Program-made: the position numbers and the translations under genes
NCBI GenBank assembly: GCA_937942875.1
Contig: CALEBT010000055.1
Span: forward strand, 1-42,062
DNA from: an uncultured Ignavibacterium sp.
GTDB taxonomy: Bacteria > Bacteroidota > Ignavibacteria > Ignavibacteriales > Ignavibacteriaceae
Reading direction: 5' to 3'
DNA: 42,062 nucleotides
In this document: positions 23,423 through 32,351 of the stretch, in pieces
Layout: each line of letters begins with the position of its first letter
Numbering within the stretch: the stretch's first letter is position 1
Notes under the pieces: model-generated
Told to the model about the DNA's origin: nothing
Database searches by the model: none
The model's input: only the letters and a program-made list of their open reading frames with translations

Positions 23423-24711
23423 TACTTCTTTTTGTTATTCCAAATTGATTTAAGATATTCTTTTAGCTTTTTTTCCTGTCCTTGTTCAGTAGGAAAATAA
23501 AACTGTTTTGTCTTCAGTTCTTTTGGCAGATATTCCTGTTCGATAAAATGTTTATCAAAATCGTGAGCATATTTATAGTCTTTCCCATAACCAATCTTTT
23601 TCATTAAATCTGTCGGAGCATTTCTCAAATGAAGAGGAACGGGATATTGTGGATTATTTCTGATTTCTTCAATTGCCCTATCAATTGCAATATAAGAAGC
23701 ATTACTTTTAGGTGATGATGCTAAATAAGTTGTGCATTGGGCGAGTATAATTCTTGCTTCGGGCATTCCAATTTTTTCAACTGCACTGAAGGTTGATTCA
23801 GCTAAAACTAAAGCATTTGGAGATGCATTTCCAATATCTTCTGATGCAAGAACAATTAATCTTCTTGCAATAAAAAGTGGATCTTCACCTGCTTCTAACA
23901 TTCTTGCAAGCCAATAAATTGCCGCATCAGGGTCACTACCGCGAATACTTTTAATGAAAGCAGAAATTAAATTATAATGTTCTTCACCGTCTTTATCATA
24001 AATAATATTCCTTTTTTGAACTACATTTTCAAATAATTCTTTTGTTAGATGAATTTCTTCTTTGTCTAATTCCTGAATAATTGCTGCTTCAAGAATGTTT
24101 AGTAGTATTCTAGCATCTCCCGAACAGATATAAATTAAAAAATCCTCATCGAAAGATTTTATTTTAACAGACGATAAGAACTCATCTTTTATTAAAGCAA
24201 ATGAAATAATTTTTTTTAAGTCTTCATAATTAAGCTGATTCAAGACAAAGATTCTTGTCCTTGATCGCAATGCAGGAATAACTTCAAACGAAGGATTTTC
24301 TGTTGTTGCTCCAATCAGTATTATCAGACCTGATTCAATTGAGTTTAACAGTGCATCCTGCTGAGCTTTATTGAAACGATGGATTTCATCTATGAAAAGA
24401 ATTGTTCTTTTATTAAGATTTTTATTTTGTTGTGCCAATTCAATTACGTGCCGGACTTCTCTGACTCCGCTTGAGACAGCGTTCAAACTAAAGAATTCAG
24501 ATTTGGTTTGACTTGCTATTATTCTCGCAATAGTTGTTTTACCACTTCCCGGAGGTCCCCACATTATGAATGATGAAAGACTATCATTTAATATCATTGT
24601 TCTGATTGGTTTGCCTTCTCCGAGCAAATGTTCTTGACCAACAAACTCTTCAAGATTTTTGGGTCGGACTCTTTCAGCTAATGGAACCTCTGGAGGGATA
24701 ATTTTTTTCAT
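23419..24711 (-). CDS. rarA: Replication-associated recombination protein A (RarA/MgsA, AAA+ ATPase)
   Basis: Clamp-loader-like ATPase acting at stalled replication forks. 430 residues: Walker A WGPPGSGKTT (51-60), Walker B LFIDEIHRF (105-113), sensor GATTENPSFEV, then the C-terminal MgsA tetramer domain (YWLARMLEAGEDPLFIARRLIVLASEDIG; HLRNAPT). It ends convergently with dprA; the two stop codons share the palindrome TTAA at 23419-23422. The start overlaps the end of the FtsB-like gene by 4 bases. Confidence 0.95.
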   Translation of the reverse strand: MKKIIPPEVPLAERVRPKNLEEFVGQEHLLGEGKPIRTMILNDSLSSFIMWGPPGSGKTTIARIIASQTKSEFFSLNAVSSGVREVRHVIELAQQNKNLNKRTILFIDEIHRFNKAQQDALLNSIESGLIILIGATTENPSFEVIPALRSRTRIFVLNQLNYEDLKKIISFALIKDEFLSSVKIKSFDEDFLIYICSGDARILLNILEAAIIQELDKEEIHLTKELFENVVQKRNIIYDKDGEEHYNLISAFIKSIRGSDPDAAIYWLARMLEAGEDPLFIARRLIVLASEDIGNASPNALVLAESTFSAVEKIGMPEARIILAQCTTYLASSPKSNASYIAIDRAIEEIRNNPQYPVPLHLRNAPTDLMKKIGYGKDYKYAHDFDKHFIEQEYLPKELKTKQFYFPTEQGQEKKLKEYLKSIWNNKKKY

Positions 24712-25004
24712 TCAACTCTAACATCAATTCTTTTTTCATTTTGTTTAGTCATATTATGCTTCTCTCGAGCAACTTGTTCAATTTTTGCGGGTTCAAATCT
24801 TTTTAATGAGTCTATTTCTGCCTCAAGTCTTTTATTTTCAGCTTTGATTTCTTCCGTTTGCTGAATAAGTGAATCCACTTCCTTTTTCAACTTAACATAT
24901 TTAATTAACCCAAAGTCGTTAAATAATAGATACAATGAACCTAAAGCAAAGATTATCAGAAATAATATAAGTCTGAACTTGCTATTGAATGTTATTTTTT
25001 TCAT
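24708..25004 (-). CDS. ftsB: Septum formation initiator FtsB/DivIC family protein
   Basis: 98 residues: one membrane helix at about 11-28, then a coiled coil (KYVKLKKEVDSLIQQTEEIKAENKRLEAEIDSLK), then the short conserved region PAKIEQVAREKHNM typical of FtsB/DivIC. These proteins join FtsL and FtsQ/DivIB at the divisome. It overlaps ddl and rarA by 4 bases each; ddl upstream fits a cell-wall and division operon. Confidence 0.88.
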   Translation of the reverse strand: MKKITFNSKFRLILFLIIFALGSLYLLFNDFGLIKYVKLKKEVDSLIQQTEEIKAENKRLEAEIDSLKRFEPAKIEQVAREKHNMTKQNEKRIDVRVE

Positions 25005-25999
25005 AAACTTATTTTCACAATTTGATTTACCAATTCCTCAAAAGAAACATTTACTGACTTTGCCATTTTAGGAAGCAAACTGAGTGAAGTCATACCAGGC
25101 AAAGTATTTATTTCAAGTAAGTAAAATTTATTATCGTTATTTAAACGATAATCCAATCTTGCATAACCTTCACACCCGAGTGCTTTGAATGCTTTCATTG
25201 AGACTTTCTTAAGCTGCTCAGAAATTTCATCATCAATTTCTGCCGGAGCAATGTATTGACTCATTCCAGATGTATATTTACACTCATAATCATAGATTTC
25301 GTGTTTTGGAATAATTTCTAAAACCGGAAAGATAGAATTGCCAACTATACCAACTGTTAATTCTCTTCCTTCAATAAATTCTTCTATCAGAATTTTATTT
25401 GAATAATATGAAGCAAGTTTTAATGCATTATCTAATTGTGATTCTTGTTTAACAATAGTGAGTCCAACTGTTGAACCCTGATCATTTGGCTTAACCACAA
25501 CCGGAAAATTCATTTTTTCTTTAATTGAAGATAAAACTTCTGAAGTATTGATTTCTTTACTAAAAACCGAAATCCATTTGGGAGTAGGAATATCAAATTT
25601 ATCGAAAAGAATTTTGGAAAGAATTTTATCCATTGTAACTGCACTTGAAAGCATTTTCGAGCCGGTATATTTGATTCCTTTCATATCAAGTAATGCTTGA
25701 ATAGTGCCATCTTCACCCCATCTGCCGTGTAAACCAATGAAAACTAAATCACAGTAATTGAAAACTTCAAGATTGAATGCTTCAACATAATTTTTTTCTG
25801 AAACAATAAAGAAATCTTCTTCAACAAAAAATTTTTCATTCTCATCAGGTTGATTCTTTCCATAAGCGGGATCAATTAAAGTAACATCATATCCAAGGTG
25901 AACAAGAGCATCATAAATTGATTTAGATGATCTTTTCGAAATTATTCTTTCTGTTGAACTACCGCCAACGAGTAAAACTATTCTAATTTTTGAATTCAT
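25001..25999 (-). CDS. ddl: D-alanine--D-alanine ligase
   Basis: ATP-grasp enzyme making the D-Ala-D-Ala dipeptide for peptidoglycan. 332 residues: GGSSTERIISKRS (12-24) with Glu17, HGRWGEDGTIQ, VVKPNDQGSTVGL in the ATP-binding lobe, YDYECKYTSGMSQYIAPA around the Tyr region typical of D-Ala ligases rather than D-lactate (VanA-type) ligases, and the metal-binding ARLDYR...LLEINTLPGMT. It overlaps the aldolase gene upstream by 17 bases and ftsB downstream by 4. Confidence 0.95.
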   Translation of the reverse strand: MNSKIRIVLLVGGSSTERIISKRSSKSIYDALVHLGYDVTLIDPAYGKNQPDENEKFFVEEDFFIVSEKNYVEAFNLEVFNYCDLVFIGLHGRWGEDGTIQALLDMKGIKYTGSKMLSSAVTMDKILSKILFDKFDIPTPKWISVFSKEINTSEVLSSIKEKMNFPVVVKPNDQGSTVGLTIVKQESQLDNALKLASYYSNKILIEEFIEGRELTVGIVGNSIFPVLEIIPKHEIYDYECKYTSGMSQYIAPAEIDDEISEQLKKVSMKAFKALGCEGYARLDYRLNNDNKFYLLEINTLPGMTSLSLLPKMAKSVNVSFEELVNQIVKISL

Positions 26000-26636
26000 C
26001 TTTTTTTATTCCATAGGTTGGTTCTGCAATCGCAATGAGTTTATTGGTTTCTTCCTCAGTTAATTTTCTGGGAATTCCTAAAAGACGAGCAAGAAAAATA
26101 GTTTTTGCAGCGTGTTCGATTTTTTCCATTTTGTAATAAGCATCGAAAACAGAGTTTCCAAAAGTTACTGCTCCGTGATTTTGTAAAAGCAAAGCATTTG
26201 AGTTTTCAACAAAATCTTTAATTGATTCTGTTATTTCATCAGTGGAGGGAGTGGCATATTTACAAAGCGGAACTTTTCCGATTGTTAAAAAAACCTCAGG
26301 GAAATAATGTTCAATTAGTCCTTCTCCTACAAGTGTAAATGCAGTTGAATAAATTGGATGACAATGAACAATCGCTTTTACATCTTTTCTTTTTGAATAA
26401 ATGAATCTGTGTAGTTTATTTTCTGTAGAAATTTTCCCATTACCGGATATAAGACTACCATCAAAATCAACTTCAAGTATATCAGCAGTGGTTAATTCAC
26501 CTTTACAAACACCTGAACGAGTAATGTATATTGTATTTCTTTCAGATAAAGAGGAAATGTTTCCATCGTAAGCAGCTACAAATTTATTTTCATAAACTAA
26601 ATGAGCAACTTTAACTATTTCATCTTTGACTGACAT
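25983..26636 (-). CDS. Class II aldolase/adducin family protein, FucA-like
   Basis: 217 residues, almost the size and spacing of E. coli L-fuculose-1-phosphate aldolase. Proton-relay/zinc-site Glu72, and zinc ligands His91 and His93 (HCHP) and His154 (NHGA), fall one residue from FucA Glu73, His92, His94 and His155. N-terminal GNISSLSERNTIYITRSG is the phosphate-binding region. It may act on L-fuculose-phosphate or a related sugar phosphate, or on the methionine-salvage intermediate (MtnB). The overlaps with a Gfo/Idh oxidoreductase (22 bases) and with ddl (17 bases) do not settle the substrate. Confidence 0.87.
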   Translation of the reverse strand: MSVKDEIVKVAHLVYENKFVAAYDGNISSLSERNTIYITRSGVCKGELTTADILEVDFDGSLISGNGKISTENKLHRFIYSKRKDVKAIVHCHPIYSTAFTLVGEGLIEHYFPEVFLTIGKVPLCKYATPSTDEITESIKDFVENSNALLLQNHGAVTFGNSVFDAYYKMEKIEHAAKTIFLARLLGIPRKLTEEETNKLIAIAEPTYGIKKDEFKN

Positions 26637-27616
26637 TTTCTTTCCAATTCTTCCATCAGTTTCATATTTACAAAACCATCATAACCAGTAACAAGAGGTT
26701 TTCTATTAAAAAGAAATGAATCCTGAACTGACCTGAGTGCAAACAGCATTTTATTTCCACCTTTCCTGAAACTTTTTTTAGCTTCACCATCAATAATAAT
26801 TGAGAGTTTAGTCCCGATAATTTTTCTGCCCATAAGATTATCAATTTCAATTGAGCCGCGATGACAAATTATTTCTAAACGATTAAAGGCTTTTTTGGTA
26901 TTATAGGAAACATTAAAGTAACCATATCCGCCATTTTGAAATTTTACAATCGCTGAAGCAAAATCTTCCACTTCACTTTGATAAACGATATTATCAATAA
27001 ATCCATCAATTTCAGAAATTTCACCGCCAAAGTATCTAAGTAAATTTATCATATGAGTGCCTAAGTCTCTTAAAGCACCACCACCACTTTTTGCTTTAAT
27101 AAATCTGAAATTACTATCGGGGGGAAAATCTATGTTAAAATTAGCCTGAATGGAAACTATTTTTCCAAGTTTGAGAGTATTGATTAATTCTTTTGCTTTA
27201 ATAGTCAAAGGATGAAAATTGTGGATATAATTCACAGCAAATAAAACATTATTCTCTTTTGCTACATTGACCATTTCTTCAGCCTGCTGTGAGTTTAATG
27301 CCAAAGGTTTTTCACAAAAAATATGTTTGCCGGCTTTTGCTGCTTTGATGGCTTGTTCATAATGATCACTATTTACAGAAGCTATATAGACGACATCAAT
27401 ATCCGACTTTAAGAATTCATCGTAATTATCAAAAAAAAACGGAATTCCAAATTTTGATGAGATTGATTTTGCACGATTCAAATTATGACTGCAAACAGAA
27501 ACTGCTTTACTTTTTCCCAGATGTTGTAATGATGGAAGAAAAGTGTTTTCTGTAAACCTGCCAAGTCCGACAATGCCCCATTTTAATTTTTTAATATTTA
27601 TCAGTTTAGTTACCAT
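26615..27616 (-). CDS. Gfo/Idh/MocA family NAD(P)-dependent oxidoreductase
   Basis: 333 residues: Rossmann motif WGIVGLGRFTENTFLPSL (13-30), CEKPLAL with the conserved Glu-Lys-Pro (102-104), and GGGALRDLGTHMINLLRYF with conserved Asp184 and His188. Family members oxidise or reduce sugars, inositols and related compounds. Its end overlaps the FucA-like aldolase by 22 bases, so the two probably serve one carbohydrate route, but the substrate is unknown. One base separates it from metF upstream. Confidence 0.9.
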   Translation of the reverse strand: MVTKLINIKKLKWGIVGLGRFTENTFLPSLQHLGKSKAVSVCSHNLNRAKSISSKFGIPFFFDNYDEFLKSDIDVVYIASVNSDHYEQAIKAAKAGKHIFCEKPLALNSQQAEEMVNVAKENNVLFAVNYIHNFHPLTIKAKELINTLKLGKIVSIQANFNIDFPPDSNFRFIKAKSGGGALRDLGTHMINLLRYFGGEISEIDGFIDNIVYQSEVEDFASAIVKFQNGGYGYFNVSYNTKKAFNRLEIICHRGSIEIDNLMGRKIIGTKLSIIIDGEAKKSFRKGGNKMLFALRSVQDSFLFNRKPLVTGYDGFVNMKLMEELERKCQSKMK

Positions 27617-27617
27617 T

Positions 27618-28568
27618 TTATAATTTCAATCTTTCCATAAGTTTAACAATTGGCTTCGAATTCTGCATTACATAAAAATGAACTGCTGGTACATTTATGT
27701 TTAATAATTCTTCAACTTGTTTTGCAGCCCACTCAACACCGATATCTATAACATGTTCATTTTTAGCTGCGTGAATTTCATCTGATAATTCCTCAGGTAT
27801 GTTAATATAGAAATTTTTAGGAACAGTGTTGAGTTGAACTTTAGATGTAAGAATTTTTAATCCAGGAATAACAGGAACTGTTATCCCCATTTCCCTTGCT
27901 AGTTTAACAAAGTTGATATAATGTTTATTTTCATAAAACATTTGTGTTACAATATATTCAGCACCAGCGTCAATTTTTTCTTTTACAAACTTTACATCCG
28001 TCTTTAAATTCGGAGCCTCAAAGTGTTTTTCAGGATAACCACTTACGCCTATACAAAAGTTAGTAGGCTTTGCATCGAGAAGATTATCTTCCAAATATTT
28101 ACCTTTATTCATATCTATGATCTGCTTTACTAAATCAACAGCGTATTTATTAACACTTCGCCCTTGAGGAATTGGTTTATCATACCCGCTATCATCACCT
28201 CTTATTGCAAGTACATTCTGAATTCCAAGATAATTTAATTCAATAAGAAAATCTTCTGTCTCTTCCCTGGTAAATCCTTTAGTCAGCACGTGGGGGACTG
28301 CATCAACATTATACTTATTCTGAATCAATGCACAAATACCTAAAGTGCCTGGTCTTTTTCTTTTAACTATTTTTTTAATTCCATTGGGACCTTCATCATA
28401 ACTTACTTCTGCTGCGTGACTGGTAATATCAATAAACGGAGGATTATATTTTACTAAATCATCAAGCAGAGCCAGAATACTTCCAATATCGCCACCTCTT
28501 TTTGGCGGAATTATTTCAAAACTGATTAGTGGTTTTTTAGCTTTTTCAAGATGTTCTATAACTTTCAT
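27618..28568 (-). CDS. metF: 5,10-methylenetetrahydrofolate reductase
   Basis: FAD enzyme producing 5-methyl-THF for methionine synthesis. 316 residues: SFEIIPPKRGG with catalytic Glu18 (16-26), FIDITSHAAE, NVLAIRGDD, FCIGVSGYPEKH and YIVTQMFYENKHY, all in the usual order for a MetF TIM barrel. It is the first gene of the minus-strand group that continues through ddl to rarA. Upstream, on the minus strand, TAACTTTG resembles a Bacteroidetes -7 box, but a matching -33 box at proper distance is not seen. Confidence 0.95.
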   Translation of the reverse strand: MKVIEHLEKAKKPLISFEIIPPKRGGDIGSILALLDDLVKYNPPFIDITSHAAEVSYDEGPNGIKKIVKRKRPGTLGICALIQNKYNVDAVPHVLTKGFTREETEDFLIELNYLGIQNVLAIRGDDSGYDKPIPQGRSVNKYAVDLVKQIIDMNKGKYLEDNLLDAKPTNFCIGVSGYPEKHFEAPNLKTDVKFVKEKIDAGAEYIVTQMFYENKHYINFVKLAREMGITVPVIPGLKILTSKVQLNTVPKNFYINIPEELSDEIHAAKNEHVIDIGVEWAAKQVEELLNINVPAVHFYVMQNSKPIVKLMERLKL

Positions 28569-28621
28569 ATAACCTTGTTATTATTGACGGGCAAAGTTAA
28601 TATAAAGAATGATAATCTTCA

Positions 28622-31078
28622 TCAATACATTTTTTTCTTAATTGTTAACTTCTTTTTGTCTGAAGAAATAAATGAACTCTCCGAAATATTTATTTTGTAA
28701 TATTTACCTTTTAGCCAGAAATCTGACATATCACTATAATGTTCGCTGAATATATTTCCTGACTGACCTGTTGTTAAAACTATATTTAATTCGTCAGGAG
28801 TTCCAAAATCATAAATAAATCTCATTGAAGGACCCAAAACATTGTCAAACTGATTATTAAAAAAATCTGAGCGAAAATTAGGTTTTTTTGCAAAAGAGTA
28901 CTCTGTATTAAATATAGTAGTACCATCTCCACCTACCTCAAAAGGACCAATGTTAATTAATTTATCAACCGGATTGAATGCACCGGATAACGGATGTTTA
29001 AACATTACTTTGTGAATTCTTCCCCATTGCCAGAGTTTGATATCTTTTCCATAATTAGTTTCAAGATATGTTAAAGCATCTGCAAGTGATTTTCTGATTA
29101 TAGAATTTTTATCATAAGTTTTTTCTGATTTCACATCATCAAACCAAGCAGATTCGGATTTTAAGATTTTCAATAAACTTCTGTAAGGAACGCTCGCAAT
29201 AAAAAGAAACTGATTGTACAAATCTTCATCCATCTCATCATAATAAATATTCTTCAATAATTTATTCATAAAAACCTGATAAATAGATGCAGTCTGAGAA
29301 TAAGCATCCATTTTATAATCCCAGTTTTCAAACAATTCCAGAGCTTGCTTCAGATTTTTATCTTTAATTTTTACCTCATTAAAGGCTGCTATTATTTGAG
29401 GCACAATTTGTTCAGCATACTTTGAAGTCTGATCAAACTGATATTGTTTGAAGTTATCAACTGAGTGTTTTTCTTTTTGATTTAATAGTTCATTTATCCT
29501 GTCAAACCGGGAAGATGGTTCCCAAAGATGAGTGATGTAGTAATTTAATTTATCAAAATGATTGCAATTAGCTGTTGCTAAAAATCCATTAGCTGGATTT
29601 AAAGAAGTTATCATTTCATTTTTTGAAACAAATCCAAGCCAATCGTTAGATGATTTAGTGCCGTCAGATATAATTGATGAAGAATTGCTGCTTCTGATTG
29701 GAATTTTAGCACCAGTTATATAACCAATATTTCCATCTTTATCAGCGTACAAAAAGTTTTGTCCGGGTACAGAGAAATCCGAAACTGCTTCTTTGAATTC
29801 CTGAAAGTTTTTTGCTTTGTTAATTTTATAAAATGCGAACATTTCATCACTAAACTCCAGACCAAGCCAACGCATACTTATTGCCGGAAAGTTTTTTTTA
29901 TCTTCATTATAAAAGAAAGTCATTTGGTGAACATCAGAAATAACAGGACCTCTGTGAGTAGATGCAATCTGAATAATTTTAGATTGAAAATTTTTTATCT
30001 TAATTGTGTCTTTAATTACTTTAAGTGGCTGCCATTTATTATCCAGATAATAATTCTTTTTTGATGAATCAATTTTTTCAAGATAAAAATCTGTTTCATC
30101 GTTCATAAGATTTGTCAGTGCCCACGCAATATTTTTATTCGTTCCTAGTACTACTCCCGGAACTCCAGGTAAGGTAACACCTGCTATAGTCTCACTTCCA
30201 TTAATAATTACAGCTAAATACCATTTCGATGGAACACTGTAAGGGAGATGAGGATCGTTTGCAATTATTGGTTTTCCGGACAAAGATTTCTTCCCATCGA
30301 CCACCCAATTATTTGAGCCAATCTGTGAACCTTCCAATCCAAAGAATTCTTTGAATTCAAAATTTGATTGCAAAAAATTCTGAGCTAATTCTGAAATAAT
30401 ATTGGAGCTCTTGGGAATGTTATTCAGGTCCTTTAAAGAAACATCGGGAAGAATCTCTTCTGCTTTGTCTGTTCCCAATTTATCAATTAAATCAGCATAG
30501 ACGAAATCAGCCCACCAATTGATATTCAACTCCCAAGCCATCATACGAATTATAAGCAAGCTATGAATATCAGTCCAGGGTTCAGGATAGTACCCAAGCA
30601 AATCAAATTCGATTTGTAATTTCGACTTATTATTTTCAATATAATTGTTTACTCCTTCAGAATAAGATTTTAGCAAACTTAAAGTTGTTTTATCATATTT
30701 ATTGAGATTTGATTTGATGGTTCTGTAAATTCCAATCGTTCTGAATAATTCATCAAATTTTATAGTTCTTTTACCAAAAATTTCACTTAACCGACCTTCA
30801 CCTGCTCTGCGATATAAATCCATCGAAAACAATCTGTCCCGGGCGTGAAGATATCCGAGTGCAAAAGCAACATCATTATCATTATTTGCAGTGATATATT
30901 GAATGCCAACACTGTCAGTGTAAATTAAAATGTTATCTTTAATTTTTTCCGATTCTATTACTCCTTCATAATTAGGCAAAGATTTTTTCAGCATTCCAAA
31001 GAAAATTATTACAGCAAAAATTGACACAATTATCAAAGTTGAAAGTATTCCAATTATTATTCTTAACCAGTTAGGCAT
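28622..31078 (-). CDS. Penicillin acylase family Ntn hydrolase (peptidase S45)
   Basis: 818 residues. A single membrane helix at about 7-29 anchors or exports the protein. The alpha part holds DRLFSMDLYRRAGEGRLSE (81-99); the autocleavage site is in EGSQIGSNNWVV with predicted N-terminal nucleophile Ser255, followed by the NDPHLPYSVPSKWY oxyanion region typical of S45 enzymes. Members cleave beta-lactam side chains, acyl-homoserine lactones or other amides. The substrate cannot be told from sequence. No spacer-peptide boundary is evident. It lies between metF and the cbb3 operon and appears to be its own unit. Confidence 0.9.
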   Translation of the reverse strand: MPNWLRIIIGILSTLIIVSIFAVIIFFGMLKKSLPNYEGVIESEKIKDNILIYTDSVGIQYITANNDNDVAFALGYLHARDRLFSMDLYRRAGEGRLSEIFGKRTIKFDELFRTIGIYRTIKSNLNKYDKTTLSLLKSYSEGVNNYIENNKSKLQIEFDLLGYYPEPWTDIHSLLIIRMMAWELNINWWADFVYADLIDKLGTDKAEEILPDVSLKDLNNIPKSSNIISELAQNFLQSNFEFKEFFGLEGSQIGSNNWVVDGKKSLSGKPIIANDPHLPYSVPSKWYLAVIINGSETIAGVTLPGVPGVVLGTNKNIAWALTNLMNDETDFYLEKIDSSKKNYYLDNKWQPLKVIKDTIKIKNFQSKIIQIASTHRGPVISDVHQMTFFYNEDKKNFPAISMRWLGLEFSDEMFAFYKINKAKNFQEFKEAVSDFSVPGQNFLYADKDGNIGYITGAKIPIRSSNSSSIISDGTKSSNDWLGFVSKNEMITSLNPANGFLATANCNHFDKLNYYITHLWEPSSRFDRINELLNQKEKHSVDNFKQYQFDQTSKYAEQIVPQIIAAFNEVKIKDKNLKQALELFENWDYKMDAYSQTASIYQVFMNKLLKNIYYDEMDEDLYNQFLFIASVPYRSLLKILKSESAWFDDVKSEKTYDKNSIIRKSLADALTYLETNYGKDIKLWQWGRIHKVMFKHPLSGAFNPVDKLINIGPFEVGGDGTTIFNTEYSFAKKPNFRSDFFNNQFDNVLGPSMRFIYDFGTPDELNIVLTTGQSGNIFSEHYSDMSDFWLKGKYYKINISESSFISSDKKKLTIKKKMY

Positions 31079-31155
31079 TGTAATTTTTTATTGTGTTGAA
31101 AAAAGAGAAATTATTGCATTCAAAAATATTGATAATATAATTATGGTGAGATGTA

Positions 31156-31173
31156 ATGAACAGGAGTTCATTC
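31156..31173. repeat. Short perfect hairpin between tauE-like gene and acylase gene
   Basis: AATGAAC (31156-31162), AGGA loop, GTTCATT (31167-31173). No T run follows on the minus strand, so it is not a standard terminator; it may stabilise the 3' end of the cbb3 operon message. Confidence 0.35.
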
Positions 31174-31188
31174 AATAGAATTATTATT

Positions 31189-31911
31189 TTACTGAGGATG
31201 GCACTCCATCTCGGTTTGATTGATTGTTTGTGCGGAAATTTTTGGTGAAATGTATGGAATTCCTAATGCTAATCCTCTTAAGATAAATAGAATTGCGAGC
31301 ACTACTGCAAGTGCAGGGATTGCTTGATTTATTTTTTTTCTTATATTCAAATTTATGAACTTACCAAATATTGTTGCAGCAAACATTGCTGGAAAAGTTC
31401 CTAATCCGAAAAGTATCATAAATAACATTCCGGAAATTGCATCTCCCGAAGAAATTGCTCCAGCAATTGCAACATAAACTAATCCACAAGGTAATAATCC
31501 ATTCAATAAGCCAATTAAAAACATAGCTGGAATTGTGCCTTGTTTGAAAAGTTCTGAAATTCCGGATTTAATTGGAGCAGAAATTTTCCTGACTACTTTA
31601 TGCTGATATAATTTTGATTTGTATTTCATAGGAGTTACTACTATCAAGATAATAACAACACCAACAATTATAGTTACGGCTTGCTGAAATCCAGCGATTA
31701 TAAGTCTTGAACCCAGCAACCCAAAAACTGCTCCGATAAAAGAATAGGTAGTTAATCTTCCAAGATTGTAAATAATTCTACCTAGTATAAAATAAGAAAC
31801 TCCTGAGTTAGGATAAGGAAGAGCCACAGCAATTGGTCCACACATTCCGATACAATGTGCAGAGCCAAAAAAACCGAGAGCTAAAGCAGAAATAATTTCC
31901 GGAGTTATCAT
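31189..31911 (-). CDS. Sulfite exporter TauE/SafE-like (COG2836) membrane protein of the cbb3 cluster
   Basis: 240 residues with six or so membrane helices. The N-terminal GFFGSAHCIGMCGPIAVAL motif with Cys pair is typical of the TauE/SafE-like (UreH-domain) proteins that end cco operons and are thought to help copper or haem delivery to cbb3 oxidase. GLLPCGLVYVAIA is the second half-motif. Its ATG shares one base with the ccoH stop. The last gene of the operon. Function is by context; sulfite export is not implied. Confidence 0.85.
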   Translation of the reverse strand: MITPEIISALALGFFGSAHCIGMCGPIAVALPYPNSGVSYFILGRIIYNLGRLTTYSFIGAVFGLLGSRLIIAGFQQAVTIIVGVVIILIVVTPMKYKSKLYQHKVVRKISAPIKSGISELFKQGTIPAMFLIGLLNGLLPCGLVYVAIAGAISSGDAISGMLFMILFGLGTFPAMFAATIFGKFINLNIRKKINQAIPALAVVLAILFILRGLALGIPYISPKISAQTINQTEMECHPQ

Positions 31912-32351
31912 TAAAGATTGATTACACTTTCTTTATAATAATTTTTGTCTTTGTAGCTCCAATTTAATTTAATTCTCCAAAAACCTTTTTTCAGTGATGA
32001 AACAGGAATGATTTGTTTCTGGTTACTTAAATTAATAGGAATTTTAATATCAAGTTCTGAATCAGATGGACGATAAAATAAAATTTCTCCGCTTACCTGA
32101 TTGCTCTGAATACTTTCCGGAAAATCAATTAAGACAAATTGACCATCAGACTGAATTGATATCTGATCAGAATATTGATTTGTCCTTTCTTCAGAATCAA
32201 TTTGCTTCTGATATTCTAATCCTTTTTTATAATAGTCTTCTGTTACTAAATCTACTTTCTGGTTCATCAAGTAAACAGTTGTAGCTAAAGTAAAGACCAC
32301 AAAGATTATTATTGCAATTACAATTCCTGTCCCCCAACTAATTTTTTTCAT
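31911..32351 (-). CDS. ccoH: FixH/CcoH-family cbb3 oxidase assembly protein
   Basis: 146 residues: a short N-terminal tail, one membrane helix (8-28), then DLVTEDYYKKGLEYQKQIDSEER, the FixH/CcoH hallmark region, and a beta-rich periplasmic domain. Helps assemble or stabilise the oxidase. Its start overlaps the end of ccoG by four bases (ATGA). Confidence 0.9.
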   Translation of the reverse strand: MKKISWGTGIVIAIIIFVVFTLATTVYLMNQKVDLVTEDYYKKGLEYQKQIDSEERTNQYSDQISIQSDGQFVLIDFPESIQSNQVSGEILFYRPSDSELDIKIPINLSNQKQIIPVSSLKKGFWRIKLNWSYKDKNYYKESVINL

